Positions 32,412-43,896 of a DNA stretch of 64,000 nucleotides are shown in pieces. Source of the DNA: Acytostelium subglobosum LB1 (Eukaryota; Evosea; Eumycetozoa; Acytosteliales; Acytosteliaceae); contig NW_012236506.1 in NCBI RefSeq assembly GCF_000787575.1, positions 128,225-192,224 on the forward strand. Direction: 5' to 3'. The position numbers were made by a program, and so were the translations under genes. The notes beneath the pieces were generated by a model. That model did no database searches. It had not been told where the DNA came from and was given only the letters and a program-made list of their open reading frames with translations. Numbering within the stretch: position 1 is the first letter of the stretch; each line of letters opens with the position of its first letter.

Positions 32412-35207
32412 TCATGCGTCTTTGTTGTCGTTGTTGTTGCTGTTGTTGGGCGATTGATCATTAGTATTGTTTGTTCGCAAGTCCAGACGCATATCCTTTC
32501 TTCTGCTTCTTGATGATGGAGGTGACTTCCAGCGGTTGAGTGTCTTCCTGTACTTGGCCAACAGGATCGTGTAGTGATTGATGACCATCAGTCGCAGAAC
32601 CGCCCTTGCACGATCGTCCAGTACCTCTCCATCAGCATCATGCGTTGGCACGCCATACTGATCGAATGCTGAATAATCCTCCTCACGGTATTCCTTCTTT
32701 GGTTTCTTCAACATCTTTTGACCAAGATTGTCATAAAGCTCCAAGCTTGGCTTTGATGATTGAGTTTGAGTTGGAGTTTGAGTTGGAGGTGTTGTCTCTT
32801 GTTGTTGAGTCTGTGTCGCAGGTGCTCGATGTGTTTGTTGTTGCTTTGGTACATGCTTCTGAGTTTGATTGTTTGGGTTGGGTGTGGACGTGGAAGAGGA
32901 AGTGGAAATTAAAGTTGAAGTCGTGGAGGATGGTGATGATTCTGTCATGTGATCAAGGATTGCTCTGCTTAACTTGTCGAATCCATCATGGGTGTCTGTG
33001 GGGTTGGGCTCGTAGTCCACTTCGATGTCAGCCTTGGGCAGAGACCTCTTGCGAGTCTTAGACAACTCCTTCTCAACAGTCTGTTGGTCCAGGATCGAGT
33101 AGCTATAGCTGTCATCGATCTCATCCTGTACAGATATGCCACCGATCAACAAGTTGATTCGCTCATCGTCGCAGAGCTCCAGGAGCTTCGCTGGCTCCAG
33201 GGCGTCCTTGCTACGGGCATATGTACGCACCGAGCATCTAAAGTCGAGGTATTGCTCCAGCAGCTTCTCCAGACCGGTGAATCGCTCGTCCTGTTGCTGC
33301 GTCTCGGGCTTCTTCTCAACGCGCAGCTTCATCTGTCCGTCCTCCAACATGCCAAACACGCGGAACATCCTCTTGATGTAGTCGTAGATGTTGTAGAGGA
33401 TGTCTCGAGGCATTGGCTTCAGTTGTGTGTCAGTCTGCATTGTCTCCCTTATTAGCAACTGCATGATCTTGAGTGCCTTTGAAGTATTGAAGTCGTCGCA
33501 CAATGCCAAATGTACATCATTCTTTGAGAAGTTGAACAAGTCAATGATTGACTTGGCCTGAGCATACTTTGTTCGCTGTAAATTGATGTTAATAGGCTCG
33601 GACAGTCCCATCTATGATTGATTTAGTTAGTTCGATGGGATGGGGTGGAACTGAGTGTCATTGATTGTTGATTCATACCTCAACGAGAGTGAACCAATCC
33701 TGGAACTTAGTCAGTGATTCAAAGTATGTCTTGTTGGAGGGTGTATAGTTGATTGGTTCATAGTAGTGATTGGTAAGGCAGAGCCACCTGAATGATGCGG
33801 CACTGTTTGTCTCTAGGTATTCCTGTTATTGGTGGATGATGATGAATGAGTGAGTGAGATGATTGGATCATTAGACTGACCAATCAATGATCATGGTTCC
33901 ATTGCAACATACTCTGATGGTGATGAAGTTCTTGAGTGACTTGGACATCTTGGATCCCTTGATATTGAGATGTCCAATGTGCATAAAGTAGTTGACCCAT
34001 TGTTTGTACTGATTGGTATGAGGGTCTGGATTGTTGCAGAAATGAGCCTCGCATTGAGCAATCTCATTCTCATGATGAGGGAATTGAAGATCAATGCCAC
34101 CAGCATGTACATCAAGCTTCTCTCCAAATATCGAGCTAATCAGATTGAGTGATTGAATGAGTGAGTGATGGATAGCCAGCCATGTAGTTGAAAGTACTTA
34201 CTGAATCATTGAAGAACACTCAATGTGCCAGCCAGGTCGTCCACTGCCGAATGGTGATCCCCATGAGACTGCCTGACCTGTGCCATCTTTTTCGGCAGGG
34301 TTGGACGCCTTCCACAGGGCAAAGTCACGGTGGTTTCGTTTGCCATCCTTCTGGATGGCCAGGTTCTGATCTGATTGTCCGCTCTTGTTTTCGGCCTGTT
34401 GGAACTTGCCATAGCGATCGCCAAAGGCACCCGTGTCAAAAAGGATCGAGGACTCTGTGCCAGATGTTTCGTTGGCCTCATAGGCATAGCCATTATCCTT
34501 GATCTGCTTGACGAATGATACAATGTCGGTGATGTGCTCACTGACACGAGTGATGAGCAAGGGTGGTCTGATGTCGAGCGACTCCATGTCCTTTACAAAC
34601 TCGAGTTCTTTACTTCTTGCCAGATCGCGATGTGATATGTTCTTCTGCTGTGACATCTTTATAATCTTATCATCGACATCTGTCATACCCATCACATGAT
34701 TAACATTGAGATTGAAGTAGTCTGTAAGAAGTCTTTGAATGATATCGACTGATACGTATGCTCTGTTTGATTGAATGAGTGAGCGAGTGAGTTAGTGAAT
34801 GAAGTTGTCGCGTGTGATGATGACATTGCTACATACCTTGCATGACCCAAGTGAGCACTGTCGTATACTGTTGGTCCACATGTGTACCATGAGATAGAAC
34901 GATCGCTGCCTTCGAGTATGAATGGTACCTTTCGCTTCTCCCTCACCAATGTATTGTTGACATTGATACCTGTGTTGTGACCTTTAGGCACCCTCCATCT
35001 TGAGTCTGATGACAGTCCACCTCCGCCTACACCACCATTGCCATTGTTATTGGCACTGTTGGCAGCGTTTGCGGCAGCAGCAGCAGCAGCAGATTGTAAT
35101 TTAATATGACTTGTTGATGCTGGCAAGGTTGGACCTGTGCCTGGCAGTGCCTGACCAGCAGTCTTGGCCACCGTCTGTTTCAACGATGTTAATATATTCT
35201 TGAACAT
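32412..35207 (-). CDS. Cysteinyl-tRNA synthetase
   Basis: Multi-exon class I aminoacyl-tRNA synthetase. The start at 35207 gives [20 protein letters not shown], then an Ala/Asn/Gly-rich linker before the catalytic core. The core carries [18 protein letters not shown] (HIGH-type motif HLGH and the zinc Cys), [10 protein letters not shown], and [12 protein letters not shown]. Further exons give [20 protein letters not shown] and [20 protein letters not shown], the KMSKS loop. The C-terminal half has the DALR-type helical domain and a long low-complexity insert ([20 protein letters not shown]), then the Lys/Arg/Asn-rich tail. It charges tRNA-Cys. The size and eukaryote-type inserts suggest the cytosolic enzyme, but the basic N-terminus could be a mitochondrial targeting sequence from an alternative start. 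Confidence 0.92.
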
Positions 35208-35448
35208 ATATACAACACTACTTCTTCTTCGTCTTCCTCTCTCAATGTAGTAGTGATTGATTATCTGATTGCTGAGTTGTCTTGAAGATTGATTGAGTGT
35301 CGTTGCTCGACATCATCATTAATCACGTTTTCGAAAAACGACCAAGTCGTGAACCCTCAACCCTCGTTTACACTACCCTTGCCCTAACCCTATCCCTTGT
35401 TGTTTGGACGTGATGTGAAGTGTACACAGCAGCAAAGAGACTGGTCGT

Positions 35449-38439
35449 TTATGAGTGTTCTTGCTTGCGCACAAGGTGAAGGAATACATCCTCAAGAGTG
35501 GTGTTCTGAATCTGCCAGTCGGTGATCAGTGCCTCGATGTTGTTGGTGTTGGTGGCGAGCAACTTGAGGAAGTTGGAGAAGTTCTGGTCCATCGTTGGAA
35601 TTGTGTAGATGATGTTCATCGAGTTGATACGGTCCAGTGCGGCATCTGGCAGGTGACTACGTACAAACTCCTGTGTCTTCTCCAGATCGGTGGTGATCAA
35701 GTGCAGCTTGTATCCACTTCCATATCTGTCCTTCAAATGCAACGATGTTCCACATCCAGACAGCTGGCCTTGGTCCATTATAAGGATCTTGTCGCCCAAT
35801 GCATCAGCTTCCTCCATCGAGTGAGTTGTTAGTAGGCTAGTAGTAGTGGGAGGCGAGTGTTAGTCGACTGATCAGCGGAGAGCGGGTGGGATCATCCCAG
35901 TGGACTTACATTAACTTGTCCTTCTTTATACTCTTGATCAACTTCCAAATGTATCTACGGTTGGCTGGCTATAATGATTGATTGATTGATTGATTGATTG
36001 AGTGAGTCATACTGATTGAATGAATGAGTGAATGATTAGGGCCACAACTTACATCGATACCAGTGGTTGGCTCATCTAGGATGACAACTTTTGGCTCTCC
36101 AATGATACCAATGGCCACTGAAAGTCTTCTTCTCATACCACCACTGTATGAACTGACTTGGTTGTCACCAACTGAGGATAGCCTGACGCTGGCCAAAATC
36201 TGATTGATGTCCTCCTTGATGTTATCTCTCTTCTCCTTGACCAATGTCATGATTGTGAGATGCTCACGAGCGGTGAAGTCTGGCCAGTAGACATCGAACT
36301 GTGGACACAGTCCCAACATGGTCCTGATGTGCTCCATCTGGGTGCTGACGTCGTAGCCGTGCACAAAGACCTGGCCAGCAGTGATGGTGGTCTGGCCGGT
36401 GACCATGTTGATGGTGGTGGTCTTACCAGCACCATTGTGACCCAGCAGTGCGACGATCTTGCCCTTCTCAGCCGAGATGGACAGGTTGTTGACGACACGC
36501 TTCTTGCCGTACTTCTTCTGCAGATTCCTGATGACCAGAGAGTGGTCGCGGAAGTTGTCCATGGTGACACAGGTGCCCTCACCTACAATGTCGGGGTCTT
36601 GTGAGTCGTTCATGGCGTAGAGGTCGGATTCTTTGATGGGGCTGGGCGTGGCATTGGGGAACCAGAACTTCTTGGTGAAGAGGAAGATTGGCGAGCGTCT
36701 GCCGCCAAAGTCGTCGGGGATCACCTTGTCAAAGTACCATGCCAACAACATGTAGATGATCGTTGCTACAAAGATGTAGCTGTTTGTGTTGTACGTTGTA
36801 GTAATCTTGCGCTCAGCATAACTTGATGTGATGTTACCGACAAAGTTGGACCAATCATAGTGACCTGGTACAACCTTACTGTTAAAGTCTATAAAGTTGG
36901 CATTGATCGTCACAGTTGATATGTCTACAATGACCTTGATCCAGCTGTTGTGTGTGGATAGCATATGTATGAGTCAGTCTTGTGTCCATGCGGAAACCAA
37001 TCATTCAATCAAACAAACATACTTTAGTGGAGTCAACACTTGGAACAAGATGAGCCAGTCGTAGTACTTGTCCTTGTTTGACCAGAGAGCATAGACGAGT
37101 GATGTCATCATTGACATAAGGATCGAGCCAACAATCGAGATCGAGAAGATGACGACGGCAAGGATCACTAATGGTTATGGTGAGGGCGAGGGTTAGGGTT
37201 TGGACGTGAGGTTAAGTGTCGTGAGGGTGACTTACTGGCTGCCTTGGTACGCGAGATGAGTGAGGCGATCAGAAGTCCAATGCCAATGAGACTGACTTGG
37301 TAAGTCATGAGCACAATGAATATGACTGATGAGTTGGTGTTGCTGATGAAGGTGATGTCAGCAGAGTAACCAAAGATCATGACGATGATAGTGTTGATCA
37401 ATGCCACCAGGATACCATCGATGAGCCATGTGCTGTAGTAGATGGTGTCATGTACTCCGAATGCGCGGAGGTATGAACGGATCTTGCGCTCCTTCTCCTC
37501 GACGATTAGGTAGACGAACAGGATGAATGGGAATGTCAGGCCGAGAGTCAGGAAGAAGGGGAACAGCATGGAGATGACGGTCTTGCCGGGGAGTGTGGCG
37601 GCGCCGCCCAGCACTGAGGGTGGCTCACGGTTCAAGATCTCAATTTTGGCTTCACCTCCAGTGATGGTCGCGGCCAACGATGTCTCGATGGCGGCACGGA
37701 TGGCGTAGACGTACCTGGTGGCGGTGTTGTAGCCGTATGGCTGGAAGTTGAAGATGAATGACGACTTTGACACCTGATCATTGTAGTTGTAGCCGAGCGA
37801 GTAGAAGTAGTTGGTGGCGTTTCTCTTTGAGAAGAAGACGGTAGCAAGGGTAGTGTTGGTGTTGGTCATGGCCTGCTCAGTGAATGTGTCGATCTGATTT
37901 GTACCATTTGTGAGCTCCAGGATATCGCCCTCCTTCCAGCCCATATAGCCAACAATGTCACCGACAATCTGGTCCTTCTCTGGCTGTGTAATAGTTGGAT
38001 CAAAGTAGTATTGTAGGTAGTAATCACTCTGTTTGATTCGTGTTTGGATAGTGGATCGTCAGTATCAGTGGTGGTGGGGTGGGTCTGTGAGGCCTTGGCC
38101 TCGGCCCGGCCTAGCCTAAGGCCTTCAAGTGTCCAAACACATACATTTGTGGTGTAGTTAAAGACAACTGATGTTGTTGGGTATACTTCATCACCAGATG
38201 AGTGGATACTCTTGAGAATAATATAGAATATGAGCACAGTCCATAATGATGCAGTCACTCTAACAAATGTGAGTACCTTGTTTCTGATCTAAATGTGTGT
38301 CATTTGATTGATTGTTTGATTGAGTGAGTGAGTGATCGATCGATTGATTGAATGACACTAGCATGAGACATACCAGCAACAGGTATTGCTTATACAAAAG
38401 TGTATAGAATTGTTGGAATAGACCTGCTTTCTCAGTCAT
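35449..38439 (-). CDS. ABCA-family half transporter
   Basis: Eight or so exons. The start at 38439 gives MTEKAGLFQQFYTLLYKQYL followed by a first membrane helix (VTASLWTVLIFYIILKSI). A large extracytosolic loop follows, then a cluster of helices (VISMLFPFFLTLGLTFPFIL, LIDGILVALINTIIVMIFGY). The nucleotide-binding domain has Walker A LGHNGAGKTTT, Q-loop CPQFDVYW, signature YSGGMRRRLS and Walker B VVILDEPTTGID. The His-switch region precedes MEEADALGDKILIMDQGQLS. One membrane and one nucleotide domain give about 850 residues, the half-size ABCA layout common in dictyostelids. The family moves lipids or sterols. It is divergent from the second ABCA gene, 0.78 kb away. Confidence 0.88.
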
Positions 38440-39216
38440 TGTGATTGTTGTGTCTGTCTGTATTCCACTTCAAAAGTTTGGATTGATACTCTGACTGACT
38501 GACTGATTGTTGTAAATGACGAATGTTAGTTTGGTCTCAAGTCGATAATAATAAACAATGACAATGTCTTTCACTCAATCAAACATGTTATCCCTGGCCA
38601 CTCCTCGCCAACCACCAATGCCCAACACTACCTCTCCTGTTTCCTGGCTTCTACAACATCACCAAGATAGGACCTGCATATCTGGGGGTGTTAACAGTGA
38701 TTTAGTGGACTAAAAAAAGCAAAACTGGGCCAAATCAACGGACATTCTTTGGAAACCAGGGTTGCGTGTTTGTTGACGAGTGCGACCAATCATCTGAAGT
38801 ATCTATCTAGGAGTGCCCAGTTATGACCTCACTAGCACCTCATACATACATTACAAATTCATACAGTGATAGGCACTCTTTGTCTTTAAGGAATCAGGAC
38901 TGTCCTCTACCCTCCAATACTTGCCTTTGTCAGACTTACACCTTGTACAGATACGGAAATATCTGTCAGTGCCCCCGAGTGTCCAAGACAACTGTGATCT
39001 GATCATTGGTTCATTCATCATTTCATCCAATCATTCAATTATTCCTTCGACCATTCATTTCATTCATTCATTCATTCGTTCATTCAGTGATCGATCACAA
39101 CACCTTTGGTTAAAGTAACGAGCACTGGTGTGCACTCAATCAATCAATCAATCAATCAGTCAATCAGTCAAACAATCAACTGGTGTCGCTCAATCAATCA
39201 TACACATATACAAACA
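38440..39216. promoter_or_regulatory. Shared intergenic region of the divergent ABCA pair
   Basis: No gene is seen in about 780 bases. It holds TCAT and TCAA microsatellites near 39050-39170 and a more complex middle part (38640-38990). It must contain the promoters of both ABCA genes; coordinated control is possible but unproven. Confidence 0.35.
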
Positions 39217-42200
39217 ATGATCACAGTCAGAGGTCAAATAAGAGCATTAGTATGTGTCATTCATGAATACTTGGGATAGTTCCAGCCTCAGCCTCAGCCT
39301 CGGCCTCAAGATCAATCACTCACACTGACACTCACTCTCACACTCACTCATAGTTCCACAGGAATGTGCTCATGCAACTTAGACAGATCAAGACTAATGT
39401 CGTTCAATTGGTGTTCCCATTGGCATTGATGGTTATCTTGATCGTTGTCGGTAACGTAGTTAAGAAGCTCACTGATCAAAATGGTGGCAATAACTCTGGC
39501 ATGAGTGTGTACACTTATTACATGCCAATGGATCAATCAATCTATGGCTACTACTGGTTCTCCAACCCACCACCCCCATCAATGCCCGCCGGCATCAACA
39601 ACAACACCCAGCCAAACACCACTCTGCTCGGTCAGATCCCGCAGCAATGGAGCAGCTTCTACCAGGCCAATGGCCCGGTCACCCAGGTGCTCACGCCCTA
39701 CTTCTACGAGGACAGTGCGGCCAACATTGACAACGACATCATCGCACTATACCAGAACAACCTGTCGGCCGTTCGTGACGCCGGCTGGAACCCACCCAAC
39801 CTGTCCTACGTGCCACCCCTGTCAGCCATCTACTTCAACAGCTATGAGCCCGCTGCACACTCCATCAGCTACACCCTTGAGAACTTTGCCCAACAGTTTA
39901 CCAAAGGTGCCTTTAGCAACATGCTCCAGTGGTCACAGCAGTCCTATGACTCCAACTGGCGACTAATGTCCACAATCAACACTGCTTTCCGTAAGTCATG
40001 TTCACCTCCCCTTCACTCCCCTCCCTCACCTCGCCATCTAACATATCATTCATTCTAATCGCGCACGCGTGCACACATCAATCAGTGAACATGGCATATG
40101 GCGAGGATTATGGAATTATTGGAGATCAGATTCAGTTCACGGTGCAGGCTGGCTTCCAGCCAAACACTGTATTCTACTTCATGGCCATTTACTTGTTGCC
40201 AACGGTGTTGACATTCATCTTCCCAGTGTTTGTCTTCAACTTGGTCTATGAGAAGGAGCACAAGCTGTTCCAGGTGATGAGTATGATGGGTTTGAAGAAC
40301 ACCACCTACGTCCTATCCAACCATCTCTTCTTCCTGATGCTCTACACCTTCATTGCACTCCTCATGATTGCCATCAGCTTTGCTGGAAACGTCCCCTACA
40401 TGTTTGAGCAACCATTCCGCATCATCTTACTCATCTTTGCCTATGGCCTGTCCCTCGTCTCCATGGCCTTCCTCTTCAGTGCCTTCTTCTGGAAGGCCAA
40501 GACCTCAGCCAGTATGTTGTTCATCCATCACTCACTCCATCACTCCGTCACTCAATCAATCACTAACTCAATCAATCATTAGTCATCAGTTACATATTCG
40601 TCCTGCTCGCACCAAACATTGGATGTAACATTGATCAGTTCGTGTTCAAGGGCAGTGCTGCACCTATTCCATACCTCTGGGTACCTCAATTCGCATTCAC
40701 TCATGGATTGTACATCATCTTTGTCGTGATGACCAGTCCACCAGGTACCTACGATCATCTCATCGCTCTCGATCATTACTCAGAGTACGGTGTTGTCATC
40801 ATCTCATTGTTAATGGAGTCAATCGTATTCTTCTTCTTGGGAATGTAAGTACCACTGCTACCCCTTGCTGTTGTCCACGATGGATGGAGCATACATGACT
40901 AACACAAGAGCATGTAGTTACCTTGGCAATGTCATTCCAAAGGAGTATGGTGTCACTCTGTCACCATTGTACCCAATCAAGGACTTTATTGGCTGGACAA
41001 AGAAGAAGACTAGAGGTGTGGGCGAGGCCAGTCCATTGATTGGCAAGCAATCAGATGACACAACTCCAATCCTTATCAATGATGACACTGACATTGTAAG
41101 TAGTCACCATCAATCATTCACTCAATCAATCAACTCACTCACTCATTCAATCACTCAATCAATCAATCATACGTAGATTGAGGAGGACCAAGACTGCAAG
41201 AGAGAAAGAGAGAGAGCCAACTCTGATGATAGCTACTTGTTGAAGGCTGTGAACATTAAGAAGATTTACAAGACCAAGGGTACTGTGAAGGAGGCTTTGG
41301 TCAACTTCTGTTTGACATCGGAGAAGGGTGAGATCCTTGGTTTGCTTGGACCAAACGGTGCTGGCAAGACCACCTTCATTCATATCATTGGTGGTGTCTA
41401 CACACCAACCTCTGGCGATGCCTACATCAACGGTTACTCCATCTCCACTGAGATGCGTGACATTTACAACTTCCTTGGGTAAGTTACAATGCCTACATGG
41501 TGGCCAATCATGGACACAAGACTAACCAACTCAAACATCTTAGCTTCTGTCCACAGCACGACATATTGTATGATGACCTTACTATTCAGGAGCACTTGGT
41601 GTTCTACTCGAGATTGAAGGGACTGTACAACTCAACTTACGAGATGGAGAAGGCTATCGATTCATTGTTGGAGCGTGTCAAACTCGCTGAGCACAGAGAC
41701 AAGAGAATCTCTGCGTTGAGTGGCGGTATGAAGAGACGTGTATCAATCTCAATCTCATTGCTCGGTGACAACAAGCTGATCCTACTCGATGAGCCCACCA
41801 CCGGTCTCGACCCAGATGCCAGACGTGCCATCTGGGACATCATCCAAGATGTGCGCCAAGACAAGACTATATTGTATGTTCGTCTCCCGCCGCCTAATCC
41901 CCGCCCGTCCTCATACTAACGATCAATCAATCAAACATATGACACAGGATTACAACTCACAACATGGAGGAGGCAGACGTACTTTGTAACAAGATTGCCA
42001 TCGTTGCATCAGGTAGATTGCAGTGCATTGGCTCACCATTGTACTTGAAGAATAGGTTTGGAAATGGATTCAAGTTGGAGGTGGTACCTGTGGCCGACCA
42101 GTATCGCGAGTCTATCGTGCACACTGTGATGAGCACCTATCCAACAGCCATCACGGAGGAGGCTGTAGGCCAGGAGCTGATCTTCCTGATACCCAAACAA

Positions 42201-42332
42201 GAGGACATTGGTCGTATCTTTGAGGTCATCGCCAACAACAAGGTACAGATGGGTGTTAAGGAGTGGGGAGTATCACAGACCAGTCTGGAGGAGATCTTCA
42301 TGAAGATGGTAGAGAATGAGATTGTCAAATAA
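39217..42332 (+). CDS. ABCA-family half transporter, second copy
   Basis: Exon 1 (39217-39250) encodes MITVRGQIRAL, and later exons follow with TCAA/TCAC-rich introns. The first helix is VVQLVFPLALMVILIVVGNV. A large loop with many Asn and Pro lies before the helix cluster YLLPTVLTFIFPVFVFNLVY to SIVFFFLGM. The nucleotide-binding domain has Walker A LGPNGAGKTTFI, Q-loop CPQHDILYDDL, signature LSGGMKRRVSISIS, Walker B LILLDEPTTGLDPDARR and THNMEEADVLCNK. The half-size ABCA layout matches its minus-strand neighbour but the sequences are clearly diverged, so this is not a recent duplicate. It probably moves lipid or sterol across endomembranes. The C-terminal regulatory part after the nucleotide domain (residues of VFEVIANNKVQMG type) is intact. 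Confidence 0.88.
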
Positions 42333-43168
42333 ACATTCATTCAATCATTCAATCCAAGTTATCGCCATGGTATACCATACTCGGACTTGGGACGGCCGTG
42401 ACACCATGTGTTGGGCACTCGTGGCGACGACGATTCGACTTGGAGGGAAACCCAATCAAAGAGTGTAGTCATCATTTCAATAACCAAACTAATGTGAAGC
42501 TACATATTCAATCAGATAAAAATAGAACGAGGAGGACATGAATCAGGACACGACTCCTGTGGACTTAGGATATTGGATATTCCAACAGGACGATCATGAT
42601 GTCTTTGATTGAATTGAGCGAGGACAACACCCACACCCGCCCATCATGTTTTACTGCAGAGGACAATTACATCAAAAGGTGTAAGTTCACCATGATGATG
42701 AAGTCTAGTATGGGGGGGAAGTGTCATGTGGTCTAGGGAGGTCCCACCCTGAGTGAGACCCGACAAGCCCAATGCCAGTCAACAACAAACTGACACATGT
42801 CGTTCAATAACGAAACGAGCTCTAAAATATCTATGTCATTCATGAACAACTTGTAGACATTCGAAAACCAGGCCACGTCCATCCATCAACAGTATTTCAC
42901 ATAAAGTAATGAATGAATGACTGATGACCAGTCACTACTACGACGTTTGTTCGGGTATCGAATCGGCTCTGTCGTTGTGGTTGTTGATGATGGGTAAGTA
43001 TGTAGAATGAAACATTAAGACGAGACATACCCGTGGCGATATTTGAACATTCGAATGTAATCCAAAAGATTCGAATGCCACCCTTTGATAATTATAAATA
43101 GGGACCTGGTTGGTGGATGGTCATTTCAAACATACCTTCACTTCTATCCCTTCAAATATATACATACA
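42333..43168. other. Intergenic region, promoter side of small secreted gene
   Basis: No open frame with domain character is seen. The distal part (42360-42800) is of rather high complexity and could be an old remnant. The proximal part carries the palindrome and TATA elements described separately. Confidence 0.45.
43047..43100 (+). promoter_or_regulatory. Tandem ATTCGAATG sites and TATA box
   Basis: ACATTCGAATGT (43047-43058) is a 12-base perfect palindrome. ATTCGAATG recurs exactly 20 bases downstream (43069-43077). TATAAATA follows at 43093-43100, and the ATG of the secreted gene is at 43169. Two copies spaced by about two helical turns beside a TATA box suggest a transcription-factor binding pair. 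The factor is unknown. Confidence 0.45.
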
Positions 43169-43810
43169 ATGAACAGAATCTTTGCTACCATTGCCATCAC
43201 TTTGGCCCTTGCCTCCTCTGCTTTTGCCGTCTGCCCTACCCCAGACGTAAGTCTTCTCTCCCAACTAAATCAATCAAACATCCATCCTAACACACTCCAT
43301 TTGAACGGACATCAATCACAATAGTACCACCTCTGGCCACAGACATGCTTCCAGTACACTCATGCTGAGCCAACTTTTGAGCTCCGCAATGCTGCCATCT
43401 GGGCTGGCGTCACCCTCCAGAACACCGCCTCGCTCGCCATTATCACCCCAGTTGTTGATGCCGCTGGTACCAACTCCTACACTCTCACCGCTGGCACCTA
43501 TCAATTGCTGTCGAACGGTCCAGTCGGCGAGTCCACCTGCCCAGGCATCAACTACAGCTTCACCGTCACTGCCAACAACCCAGTGGTCTCCTACGTCTCT
43601 GGCTGCCCATCCAGCACCAAGTCCAGAATCGTGATTTCCAACCCAGGCTCATTCACCCACATCCGTATCGACGGTGGTGCTCCAATTGTCATCTCTGGTG
43701 CCTCTGGTCTCCAGTCCCCAGGCGTCCACACCATTGCCTACCTCCAGGGATCTCCATCCACCGTCCCATCATGCTGGGTCTACGCCACCGTCCCAACCGT
43801 CACCTGCTAA
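43169..43810 (+). CDS. Small secreted protein, family unknown
   Basis: Exon 1 (43169-43246) encodes a signal peptide (MNRIFATIAITLALASSAFA) and the start of the mature chain VCPTPD. The intron ends near 43323 and exon 2 reads YHLWPQTCFQYTHAEPTFEL and on to the TAA. The mature part, about 170 residues, is Ser/Thr/Val-rich with predicted beta strands (AIITPVVDAAGTNSYTLTAG, SRIVISNPGSFTHIRIDGGA) and five or six Cys, including SCWVYATVPTVTC at the end. Codon use is strongly biased to C-ending codons, like the spore-coat-like gene, suggesting high expression. The role is probably extracellular matrix or coat, by inference only. No recognised domain. Confidence 0.75.
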
Positions 43811-43896
43811 ATCCATCGCGGTCTATTCACCATTCATCATCTTGATGCTCTCCAGGCAGTACATTGAGATTGATTAAACTTCATGTTATTATTACA

